In this document: positions 45,689 to 53,452 of the stretch, in pieces
How the letters are laid out: each line of letters starts with the position of its first letter
Position numbering within the stretch: the first letter of the stretch is position 1
Source of the DNA: Ornithinibacillus halotolerans
GTDB taxonomy: Bacteria; Bacillota; Bacilli; Bacillales; Amphibacillaceae
Length of the DNA stretch: 64,000 bases
Direction of reading: 5' to 3'
NCBI RefSeq assembly: GCF_014637405.1
Contig: NZ_BMEY01000007.1
Span: 92,899 to 156,898, forward strand
Notes under the pieces: model-generated
What the model was told of the DNA's origin: nothing
Database searches by the model: none
What the model saw: the letters and a program-made list of their open reading frames with translations, nothing else
Position numbers and translations under genes: made by a program

Positions 45689-46444
45689 TTATTTTTTTGG
45701 TTTTCCTCTATTTACATACGGTAATACTAACATTTCTTCATCTTTTAAGTACTCTGCATAAAATACATCTTCTACTCGATCAAAACCTTGCTCTTTTAAT
45801 TCTTCCATTAACCATTCCTCAGTTAAATTCTTTTCCTCTAAATTATCATATATAATTTCCCCATCATTAATTAATGTAACGGAAAGATTTGTTGGTTGTG
45901 GAGCAAGTTTCATATCTTTTCTTGTTGGATTTTGAAAATCTGATTTCTTCATCACAGAAATGGTCCCATTCGTTTCTAATATCGCATATTCTACTTCACG
46001 AAGGGTGAAGATGTCTTTTTCACGTAGTAAATGTTGTAACTGATTGACATCTAATTTATTTTTTTTCATCACATCACGAATTAGTTTACCTCTGCGAATT
46101 ACAATTTCTGGTTGTCCTTCCAGTAAAGCACGAGTTCCTTTAAACTTTTGGGTAATAATTTCTATGACATATAATAGTGCGCCCCATAAAAAAAGAACAT
46201 AAGCCATTTCCATTATCCCGGCCTTATCATCAAACAATGCATTTCCAACAAGCTCACCAAGAATAATAGCTGAAATAAAATCAAAAGCAGTAAGTTGGGA
46301 AATTTGCGTTTTTCCAAGAATTTTTGTTAATGCATATAAGGCAACGAAACCAAAAATAGTGTCAACAAACATTTGAGAATAGGATAGCACTTTAAATGTC
46401 CCCTTTCCAAGTTTAGTTTTACCAACATGAATGAAGTCATTCAT
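45689..46444 (-). CDS. YetF/DUF421 family membrane protein
   Basis: Protein of 251 residues with three N-terminal membrane segments ('MFVDTIFGFVALYALTKILG', 'DFISAIILGELVGNAL', 'AYVLFLWGALLYVIEII'). The conserved 'GKTQISQLTAFDF' lies between segments 1 and 2. A soluble DUF421 domain follows ('IVIRRGKLIRDVMKKNKLDVNQLQHLLREKDIFTLREVEYAILETNG'). YetF-type proteins occur in spore and vegetative membranes of bacilli; the function is unclear. It is monocistronic, with repeat array D upstream of its promoter. Confidence 0.9.
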   Translation of the reverse strand: MNDFIHVGKTKLGKGTFKVLSYSQMFVDTIFGFVALYALTKILGKTQISQLTAFDFISAIILGELVGNALFDDKAGIMEMAYVLFLWGALLYVIEIITQKFKGTRALLEGQPEIVIRRGKLIRDVMKKNKLDVNQLQHLLREKDIFTLREVEYAILETNGTISVMKKSDFQNPTRKDMKLAPQPTNLSVTLINDGEIIYDNLEEKNLTEEWLMEELKEQGFDRVEDVFYAEYLKDEEMLVLPYVNRGKPKK

Positions 46445-46486
46445 TTATAGTAGGGGACAAGGAGATGATTCGTGCTCATAAGGAGA

Positions 46487-47130
46487 AAAAAATAAGTAGT
46501 CTCTTGCGTGTGATGAGTACCTGAAGGAAGAGAAATTATGGAGCAACGGTCACTCATACGCTTGATGAGTGCCCGAAGGAAGAAAATTTAGGCGGTAACG
46601 GTCACTCATATGCCTGATGAGTGACCGAAGGAAGAAAAAATAAGTAGTAACGGTCACTCATATGCCTGATGAGTGCCCAAAGGAAGAGAAATAATGGAGC
46701 AACGGTCACTCATACGCTTGATGAGTGCCCGAAGGAAGAAAAATTAGGCGGTAACGGTCACTCATATGTTTGGTGAGTGCCCAAAGGAAGAAAAATTAGG
46801 CGGTAACGGTCACTCATATGCCTGATGAGTGCCCGAAGGAAGAGAAATTTAGGCGGTAACGGTCACTCATAGGCCTGATGAGTGCCCGAAGAGAGAAAAA
46901 ATAAGTAGTAACGGTCACTCATATGCCTAATGAGTGCCCGAAGGAAGAGAAATTAGGCGGTAACGGTCACTCATACGCTTGATGAGTGCCCGAAGGAAGA
47001 GAAAATAAGTAGTAACGGTCACTCATATGCCTGATGAATGCCCGAGGGAAGAGAAAATTAAGTAGTAACGTCACTCATATGCCTGATGAGTGCCCAAAGG
47101 AATAAAAATCAGATAATAACGGTCACACTA
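46487..47130. repeat. 52-bp tandem repeat array D
   Basis: Twelve or so units. CGGTCACTCAT starts at 46547, 46599, 46651, 46703, 46755, 46807, 46860, 46912, 46964, 47016, 47069 and (partial) 47120, with one decayed unit before. Each forms CACTCAT, a 7-base loop (ATGCCTG or ACGCTTG), ATGAGTG. In the unit at 46600-46626 the helix is a perfect 10 bp (GGTCACTCAT / ATGAGTGACC). The linker after CCCGAAGGAAG falls in three interchangeable classes (ATTATGGAGCAA, TTAGGCGGTAA, ATAAGTAGTAA). The array fills about 640 bases between yjcF and the DUF421 gene, and no gene was seen. Confidence 0.92.
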
Positions 47131-47177
47131 CGTTATTAAGGATCTTCAATTTTCAATAAAACTAATAAACATCATAA

Positions 47178-47226
47178 AAACAAGTATGTGAACCCCAAAT
47201 GATAGGTTTCACATACTTGTTATTCT
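47178..47226 (-). terminator. terminator of the yjcHGF operon
   Basis: A stem of about 14 bp (CAAGTATGTGAACC pairing with GGTTTCACATACTTG, one bulge) followed on the minus strand by TTTTTATG, 16 bases after the yjcF stop. Confidence 0.85.
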
Positions 47227-47241
47227 AGAACCTAAATTCTT

Positions 47242-47667
47242 TTAACTTAACTCTTTAATCATCGTTACATGTGGAATGCCTGCATCAAGAAACTCGTCAG
47301 ATACAGTTTGATAGCCGAGTTTTTGATAAAAGTCTTCTGCATGTGTTTGTGCATTTAATTTTGCTTTTAGATAACCTTTTTCCTTAATAATCATTTCCAT
47401 CTCATGGATAATTGCTTTACCAATCGATTTTCCACGGTATTCTTTAAGGACACAGATTCTTTCTAACTTACCATATTCCTCTACGAAGCGAAGTCTACTT
47501 GCAGCAACTGGACGATCATTCTCATAACCAATAAAATGGATAGCTACATCTTCGTACTCATCAATTTCTATGTCCATCGGTACGTTTTGCTCGTCTACAA
47601 AAACTTCTTTTCGAACGAGAAAAGCATGCTCTTTTTCTTCCGGTGTCGTTACTTCTTTAATGATCAT
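47242..47667 (-). CDS. yjcF: GNAT acetyltransferase YjcF
   Basis: Protein of 141 residues. 'MDIEIDEYEDVAIHFIGYENDRPVAASRLRFV' is followed by the acetyl-CoA loop 'VLKEYRGKSIGKAIIHEMEMII' and 'KLNAQTHAEDFYQKLGYQTV'. It is of the ElaA/YjcF type and acetylates an unknown amine. The ATG overlaps the stop of yjcG by four bases (ATGA), so the genes are translationally coupled; upstream codons of the longer frame lie inside yjcG. Confidence 0.9.
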   Translation of the reverse strand: MIIKEVTTPEEKEHAFLVRKEVFVDEQNVPMDIEIDEYEDVAIHFIGYENDRPVAASRLRFVEEYGKLERICVLKEYRGKSIGKAIIHEMEMIIKEKGYLKAKLNAQTHAEDFYQKLGYQTVSDEFLDAGIPHVTMIKELS

Positions 47668-48182
47668 AACAGTTCCTTTCCAAATACAAATGTTTCTAAA
47701 ACGGTCCATGAACCATTTTCTAATTGATATAGGAGTTGAAAACGATCTACTTCTTCTTCAAATTGAAAGCTTCTCATCTTTAATCTGCCAAAAATATCCG
47801 AGTATTCATCATCAAGCAATTTTTGACCGATTGTAATATGTGGCACAAAAGCAAAGCGTTTGTTTTGGGGAAACTTACCTGTATGAAGTTTCTCGTATAG
47901 TTCTGTTAAACTCGGTTCTGGTTCGACTTTTAAATAGATTGTGTTAGTTACAGGAACAAAAGAACTAGCTTTATTTATACGAATAGTAAAAGGCTTTGTT
48001 TCATTTGCGACACGTTTCATCTCAGGAATTAATTCATCAATCATATCATCATCGGCATCGAATGCTTCCTTGATAGTAATATGTGGTGGAATTAAAGGGT
48101 AGTGTGGGTCATACCGCTTACGATAAGAATTAGCTTCATCTTGTATTTCTTTTGATGGAAAAATTGCAATACCGTATTTCAT
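47664..48182 (-). CDS. yjcG: 2'-5' RNA ligase/phosphodiesterase-like protein YjcG
   Basis: Protein of 172 residues of the 2H phosphoesterase superfamily. The two HxT/S motifs are 'PPHITIKEAF' (about 35) and 'FVPHITIGQKL' (about 116). These enzymes open or form 2',5' or cyclic phosphodiester bonds in RNA or nucleotides; the substrate of this family is unknown. AGGAGG precedes the ATG. Middle gene of the yjcH-yjcG-yjcF group. Confidence 0.92.
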   Translation of the reverse strand: MKYGIAIFPSKEIQDEANSYRKRYDPHYPLIPPHITIKEAFDADDDMIDELIPEMKRVANETKPFTIRINKASSFVPVTNTIYLKVEPEPSLTELYEKLHTGKFPQNKRFAFVPHITIGQKLLDDEYSDIFGRLKMRSFQFEEEVDRFQLLYQLENGSWTVLETFVFGKELL

Positions 48183-48295
48183 GTCATAACCTCCTATTTA
48201 ATGTTAGAAATGTTCATTTCATCTGTTACTCTTAATGTAAAACAAATTGTTTCACAATGAAAGTTTTTTTTACTAAATTATAAGAAAATAGTTAG

Positions 48296-49027
48296 TTAAT
48301 CCTCATTGAAAATTGCTTTTAAGGCATTTTCCATATCATTTTGCCAATATTTCCACGTATGTTCTCCATCCGGGATTTCTTTATAAAAATATGTTAATCC
48401 TTTTTGTTCAAGTAATTCTTTTAATTTACGATTAGGTGTTAGAAAATCAACTTCAGGTTCTTTTGTTGTATGAACAGCTGTCTCTGCCGTTCCTATTGTA
48501 TGGTATATTTCAAGAGAGTGGAGGTTTGTTGCTTTTTCTACGATATCTAGCACAACATCATCCACTAGTGGTGATTGAATAATAACTTTTCCAAATGTAT
48601 TTGGGTATCTCACCGCCATCGTTAAGGCTAGAGTACCAGCTAAGGAATCTCCCATTAATGCACGGGTTCCGCCCATGTGGTAAGTTGGAAGAATATCATC
48701 CAATAATGGAACTACTTCCTTCATTAAAAATTTACTATATGCATCATATTGCTCACCTGATGGGTGGTATTTTTTTAATCGATCATAACGATCTTTATAA
48801 TGTATTCCAATAAAGACAGTGTTTTCTATTTCTGCATCATCATGTAAACGGTCACTAAATGTTGCAACCCGTCCCATTTGATAATAATCATTACCGTCTT
48901 GCATAATACATAGATGGTATTTATATAACGGAGAAAAAGATTCCGGTTGGTAAATCTTTAAGACAAGTGTTTCACCTAAGAAATTACTATTAATTTCTTT
49001 TTCTAGCATTTTTCCTTTTCTAGCCAA
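48296..49027 (-). CDS. yjcH: esterase YjcH (Fes/IroE-like fold)
   Basis: Protein of 243 residues of the esterase-D-like alpha/beta hydrolases. 'YKYHLCIMQDGNDYYQMGR' leads, then the nucleophile elbow 'ALMGDSLAGTLAL' (GDSLAG), and a C-terminal His in 'PDGEHTWKYW'. It resembles B. subtilis YjcH closely as I remember it, including the RKG near the start. A TTG six bases after GGGGTG was chosen as the start for that reason. It is separated by 113 bases from yjcG. Confidence 0.85.
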   Translation of the reverse strand: MARKGKMLEKEINSNFLGETLVLKIYQPESFSPLYKYHLCIMQDGNDYYQMGRVATFSDRLHDDAEIENTVFIGIHYKDRYDRLKKYHPSGEQYDAYSKFLMKEVVPLLDDILPTYHMGGTRALMGDSLAGTLALTMAVRYPNTFGKVIIQSPLVDDVVLDIVEKATNLHSLEIYHTIGTAETAVHTTKEPEVDFLTPNRKLKELLEQKGLTYFYKEIPDGEHTWKYWQNDMENALKAIFNED

Positions 49028-49145
49028 GTTATTCACCCCATTAGTATGTCCATTCCACTAGCTCGACATCATGCTAGCTTTATGTCTTAAGCTTATTAAA
49101 AATATAGAGGAAGTCAAGTAGATAGAGTATGGCTACCATAATCTA

Positions 49146-49170
49146 AAAATGGGGGAGAGTGCCCCCATTC
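49146..49170 (-). terminator. terminator of the ABC exporter operon
   Basis: Stem AATGGGGG / CCCCCATT with a 6-base loop and TTTTTAG on the minus strand. Confidence 0.85.
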
Positions 49171-49179
49171 ATATAATTA

Positions 49180-51015
49180 TTAACTTCCGACTACCTCTTT
49201 TAGTTGACCTTTATATAAGTCATAATAGTTTTGTTTCAGTTCTAATAATTCTTCATGATTTCCTTTTTCTAAAATATGACCATGTTCCAGCATAACGATT
49301 TGATCTGCTTCTTGAATCGTGTTTAGACGATGAGCAATAATGAAACTAGTTCTGCCTTTCATTAATTCTTGAAGTGCTTCTTGAATCTTAAGTTCTGTAA
49401 TGGTATCAATATTACTTGTTGCTTCATCTAGAATTAAAATAGTTGGTTCTGCAATAAATGCTCTTGCAATCGTTAATAACTGCTTTTGTCCTTGACTGAT
49501 TCCACTGCCATCTTGATCAAGAATTGTATCGTAACCATTAGGGAGTTTTTCAATGAAATCATGTGCATTTGCTTTTTTGGCAGCTTCCATTACTTCTTCA
49601 TCACTCGCATGTAAACGACCATAACGAATATTTTCTCGTATAGTGTTATGGAAGAGGAAGGAGTCTTGTAATACAAATGCCATATGCGAACGTAAACTCT
49701 TCCTAGTAATATCTTTTAAATCAATACCATCCAGTGTGATTTTACCCCCGTCATAATTATAAAAACGAGAAATTAGGTTAATAATCGTCGTTTTACCAGC
49801 ACCAGTATGCCCTACAAAAGCAACAGATTGACCGGGCTTAGCTTCAAAGGAAACCTTATCAATAATAGTTTCTTCTTCATAAGCAAAGGATACATTTTCA
49901 AATTTAAAATGTCCTTTTGTTTCCTTTAACTCGATAGCTTTATCTTCATCTAATTCTTCTTCATCTTCATCGATAACATTAAATACTCTTTCCGCACCAG
50001 CTACTGCAGAAAGTAGTAAGTTGAATTGGTTAGAAAGTTCGTTTAATGGACGAGTAAATTGACGGGCATATTCTGCGAAAATAACAATAATACCTACAGA
50101 TACAAGCCCCTCTGTATTTACCACTAAAATACCACCGACAAGTGCAATCATTCCGAAGCTTAAAAAGTTAAGCATATTCATAACTTTTGGTATAAAACCA
50201 GCAATCGTTAATGCCCAAAATCCGGAATGCTTTAAATCTTTATTTCTAACTTCGAATTCATCAATAACCCGATCTTCTTGTGAATATGTCTTTACAACAT
50301 GCTGCCCAGAAACGGTTTCTTCTACATAACCATTCAATTCCCCCAGACGTTTTTGTTGCAACTTATATAATGGACCAGTACGACGTGTAATCCATCTAGT
50401 AGCAAAAAACATGACTGGAACAATTGACATCGTTACGACAGTTAGAATGGGACTTAAATAAATCATAACCGCTATAGTACCTACTAATGTTAAAACACTA
50501 GAGAATACTTGAATCACTGATTGGTTCAAAGTGTTATTGACATTATCAATATCATTCGTAATACGACTCATTAACTCTCCGTGTTGCCTTTTATCAAAAT
50601 AGGCAATTGGTAAGCGATGGAATTTATGAAAGAGTTCTGTACGTAAATCATATACGGTATTTTGTGCAATTCCTACCATGAAAAAGCTTTGCAGGAAAAC
50701 AGATAGTGAGTTTAATATATACACTGCAATTAAGCCGATAACGAGTAACCCTAATCCATCTACTGCTTTTTTAACAATAAAATTATCAATTGCCATCCCA
50801 ACCATGTATGGGCCAAGTAAGCTCATTGCAGAACTAATAACGACCATAAGTACTACAAGCCATAATCGCATTTTTTCACGTGCGAGGTAAGACCATATTC
50901 GTTTAATTGTTCCCCATGTGTTCTTTGCACGTTTTTTTGTAACTTCCTCGGAAATATTCTCAATTGGAATTTTCTCATATTGAAAGGGAGCTTTTAACTG
51001 CTGTTTAACGGACAT
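49180..51015 (-). CDS. heterodimeric ABC exporter, subunit with intact ATPase residues
   Basis: Protein of 611 residues: an N-terminal six-helix membrane domain (about 50-340) and a nucleotide-binding domain. Walker A is 'GHTGAGKTT', Walker B 'ILILDEATSNID' with the catalytic Glu, and the switch His lies in 'FIIAHRLNT'. The signature reads ISQGQ instead of LSGGQ. Together with its partner this gives one normal and one degenerate ATP site. The start was set at the ATG nine bases after GGAAAGGAG; it overlaps the partner gene by 11 bases. A multidrug or lipid export role is likely (YheH/YknV/YfiC-like), with the exact orthologue not decided. Confidence 0.92.
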   Translation of the reverse strand: MSVKQQLKAPFQYEKIPIENISEEVTKKRAKNTWGTIKRIWSYLAREKMRLWLVVLMVVISSAMSLLGPYMVGMAIDNFIVKKAVDGLGLLVIGLIAVYILNSLSVFLQSFFMVGIAQNTVYDLRTELFHKFHRLPIAYFDKRQHGELMSRITNDIDNVNNTLNQSVIQVFSSVLTLVGTIAVMIYLSPILTVVTMSIVPVMFFATRWITRRTGPLYKLQQKRLGELNGYVEETVSGQHVVKTYSQEDRVIDEFEVRNKDLKHSGFWALTIAGFIPKVMNMLNFLSFGMIALVGGILVVNTEGLVSVGIIVIFAEYARQFTRPLNELSNQFNLLLSAVAGAERVFNVIDEDEEELDEDKAIELKETKGHFKFENVSFAYEEETIIDKVSFEAKPGQSVAFVGHTGAGKTTIINLISRFYNYDGGKITLDGIDLKDITRKSLRSHMAFVLQDSFLFHNTIRENIRYGRLHASDEEVMEAAKKANAHDFIEKLPNGYDTILDQDGSGISQGQKQLLTIARAFIAEPTILILDEATSNIDTITELKIQEALQELMKGRTSFIIAHRLNTIQEADQIVMLEHGHILEKGNHEELLELKQNYYDLYKGQLKEVVGS

Positions 51016-52735
51016 CTGGATACTCCTTTCCAAATTGTGATTCCACAATTCGTTGATACAACTCAGATTCTTTTAGTAATTCTTCATGTGTTCCAATAGA
51101 TAACATCTTTCCTTCATCGAGAAGCAGGATTCGATCTGCTTTCATCGCAGTAGAAATCTTTTGAGTAATGATGAAAAGGGTGTTTAAATCATCTTGAATC
51201 GCTTCGAGTAATCTTGCCTCTGTAGCTAAGTCTAGGGCACTCGTACTGTCATCAAGCATAAGAATTCTTGGTTTCCTAATTAATGCTCTTGCAATAGAGA
51301 TACGCTGCTTTTGTCCCCCAGATAAGTTGACCCCTTTTTGCCCAATTTGTGTTTGGTATTGATTCGGTAAGTCCATTATTGTTTGATGGATTTGCGCATC
51401 ACTTGCCGCTTTTAATACTTCATCATGGGTTGCGTTATCTTTTCCCCAAGCAATATTATCAATAATAGGACCACTGAAAAGAAGTGGACTTTGTGGAACA
51501 TATCCGATACTTTTCCGTAGGTTATCTAATTTATAAGAAGAGATCGGTTTATCGTCAATATATAATTCCCCATATGTTGTGTCATATAACCTAGGGATAA
51601 GCTGGAATAGGGAAGACTTTCCTGAACCGGTTGCTCCGATAATCGCTAGCTTTTCTCCAGGTTTAACAGTAAATGAAATGTCTCGTAGCACATAATCATC
51701 AGATGTAGGGTATTTAAAGGAAACATGTTTAAATTCTACTTTTCCATCGATAACCTTTTGCTTATCATCTGCATCCTCTTTATCCAATAGGTCCACTTCT
51801 TCGTCGAGCAATTCCCCAATTCTTTCTGCTGAAGCTTTCGTCCGTGAAAGTGCCATAATGATAAATGAGAACATCGATATTGCCATAGCAACACGCATCG
51901 CATAGTTAACGATTGCTACAACATCCCCGACGTCTGCCGTACCAGCAATGGATTGAGTATTACCGAACCAAATGATCGCAATAATACTTAAGTTCATCAC
52001 AAATAGTAGTATTGGCATGGAAGCTTCAATAAAACGGAATGTAAATCGAGTAGTATCACGTAAATCAGTATTAGCCTCTTCAAAACGATCTTGTTCATGA
52101 TTTCGTCTGAAAAATGCTTTAATTAGTCGCATCCCAGCAAGGTTCTCTTGCATCACTTGGTTAACATTATCAATTTTCTCTTGAACACGACTAAATAATT
52201 TCGATGCTTTCTTAAGTACCCATAATAAAAATCCAATTAAAACTGGTACAGAAATTAAGAAAATAATAGCAAGTCTTGGATTAACGATAAAGGCCATAAT
52301 TACTCCACCTAAAGCAAGTAGTGGTGCTTTAGCCATAATTCGTAGAGCCATGAAAATCGTGTTTTGAATTTGTCGAACATCATTTGTAAATAGAGTCATC
52401 AAATGTGATGTTGCAAAACGATTTAAGTTAGCAAACGAGAATTCTTGTATTTTACGAAATAATCGCTCACGAATGTCATATGCAAACCCCCAGCTAACGT
52501 GGGATGCAAAGAATGAGTTCGTAATACCAGTAATAAATGAGAAAAGTGCCATTGCTATCATGATACTTCCCCACATTACGATATTGTTTAAGTCACCATT
52601 CTGAATTCCATAATCAATCATCTTCCCTAAAAAGAAGGGGAGAAGTAAGTCGACAGCAAGTTCCACGAGCATTAATAAAAATGCAATAACTGCAGTCAAT
52701 TTGTACGGCTTTAAAAAAGAAAAAACAGATCTCAC
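51005..52735 (-). CDS. heterodimeric ABC exporter, subunit with degenerate ATPase residues
   Basis: Protein of 576 residues with six membrane helices and a nucleotide-binding domain. Walker A is 'GATGSGKSS' and the signature is a canonical LSGGQ. Walker B ends in 'LMLDDSTSALD', with Asp in place of the catalytic Glu, and the switch residue is Gln ('FIITQKIS') rather than His. Its LSGGQ would complete the active site of the partner. The GTG start follows GGGGG; 32 upstream codons without a site were dropped. An inverted repeat in the leader may be an operator. First gene of the two-gene operon. Confidence 0.92.
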   Translation of the reverse strand: MRSVFSFLKPYKLTAVIAFLLMLVELAVDLLLPFFLGKMIDYGIQNGDLNNIVMWGSIMIAMALFSFITGITNSFFASHVSWGFAYDIRERLFRKIQEFSFANLNRFATSHLMTLFTNDVRQIQNTIFMALRIMAKAPLLALGGVIMAFIVNPRLAIIFLISVPVLIGFLLWVLKKASKLFSRVQEKIDNVNQVMQENLAGMRLIKAFFRRNHEQDRFEEANTDLRDTTRFTFRFIEASMPILLFVMNLSIIAIIWFGNTQSIAGTADVGDVVAIVNYAMRVAMAISMFSFIIMALSRTKASAERIGELLDEEVDLLDKEDADDKQKVIDGKVEFKHVSFKYPTSDDYVLRDISFTVKPGEKLAIIGATGSGKSSLFQLIPRLYDTTYGELYIDDKPISSYKLDNLRKSIGYVPQSPLLFSGPIIDNIAWGKDNATHDEVLKAASDAQIHQTIMDLPNQYQTQIGQKGVNLSGGQKQRISIARALIRKPRILMLDDSTSALDLATEARLLEAIQDDLNTLFIITQKISTAMKADRILLLDEGKMLSIGTHEELLKESELYQRIVESQFGKEYPDVR

Positions 52736-52760
52736 GAAAAATGTACCCCCATTGTTGGAA

Positions 52761-52778
52761 TTGTAAATCTTTTTACAA
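52761..52778. promoter_or_regulatory. inverted-repeat operator in the ABC operon leader
   Basis: TTGTAAATCTTTTTACAA has perfect 7-bp arms (TTGTAAA / TTTACAA) around a 4-base gap. It lies between the predicted promoter and the ribosome binding site of the ABC exporter operon, where a bound repressor would block transcription. The regulator is unknown. Confidence 0.5.
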
Positions 52779-52801
52779 TATAAAAATATAATCGCTATTT
52801 T

Positions 52802-52831
52802 ATTATAAAGGATAAACAAGATTAGTTCCAA
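52802..52831 (-). promoter_or_regulatory. sigma-A promoter of the ABC exporter operon
   Basis: On the minus strand TTGGAA and TATAAT are separated by 18 bases, about 65 bases before the GTG start of the first exporter gene. Confidence 0.6.
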
Positions 52832-52944
52832 GAATTTATTTCGTGTTTCGAATGAATTTTGTGAATGTGGTGATAGGAGTGGGAGTTTGTTGATTGGTAA
52901 TCATTAAAATACTTGGGGCTTAAGGCAGGGTAACTCCTGTGATG

Positions 52945-53345
52945 GTCGCATACTTTGAGTTTATGGTAGGATAAGCGCTGTACAAGGGCACATACCATCC
53001 GGGCAAGGGCACATACATGAGTTAAAAGGGTACATACCATCCGGGCAAGAGCACATACTCGAGTTAAAAGGGAGCATACCAGCCGAGCAAGGTCACAAAC
53101 TTGAGGTAAAAGGGTACATACCATCCGGGCAAGGGCACATACTCGAGTTATAAGGGTGCATAGCAGCCGGACAAGGGCACATACTCGAGGTGTAAGGGGA
53201 CATATCAGCCGAGCAAGGTCACAAACTTGAGGTAAAAGGGTACATACCAACTGGGCAAGGGCACATACTCGAGTTAAAAGGGAGCATACCACCTAGGCAA
53301 GGACACATACATGAGATATAAGGTCACATCACTCCTAGAATGGTG
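52945..53345. repeat. 42-bp tandem repeat array E (two 21-bp half units)
   Basis: Units start at 52987, 53029, 53071, 53113, 53155, 53197, 53239, 53281 and (decayed) 53323, with an exact 42-base period. Each unit is two related halves, GGGTACATACCATCCGGGCA+A and GGGCACATACTCGAGTTAAA+A, which suggests an ancestral 21-bp repeat. Two variants of the 42-mer mix (CATCCGGGC versus CAGCCGAGC; ACTCGAG versus ACTTGAG). Because 42 is a multiple of three, a repetitive 156-codon frame stays open on the minus strand (52822-53292), but it has no ribosome binding site and is not called a gene. The array lies between the ABC operon promoter and the DUF2207 gene terminator. Confidence 0.9.
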
Positions 53346-53408
53346 AGTATACTTGGAATCCAATGATAGTATCTAAACACGATTAAGACCATTCTCTACT
53401 AATCCAAT

Positions 53409-53441
53409 AGAAAAACCCTCTCCTTATAAAGAGAGAGGGAA
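53409..53441 (-). terminator. terminator after the DUF2207 gene
   Basis: Stem CCCTCTC / GAGAGGG; on the minus strand it is followed by TTTTTCTATT, right after the stop. Confidence 0.8.
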
Positions 53442-53452
53442 TCTAATAGATA

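Noticed and set aside
52822-53292. 156-codon minus-strand coding frame with 14-residue repeats (VCTLLPQVCDLARL-like)
   Set aside because: It arises because the 42-bp repeat is a multiple of three with no stop in that frame. There is no ribosome binding site, and the frame runs into the ABC operon promoter.
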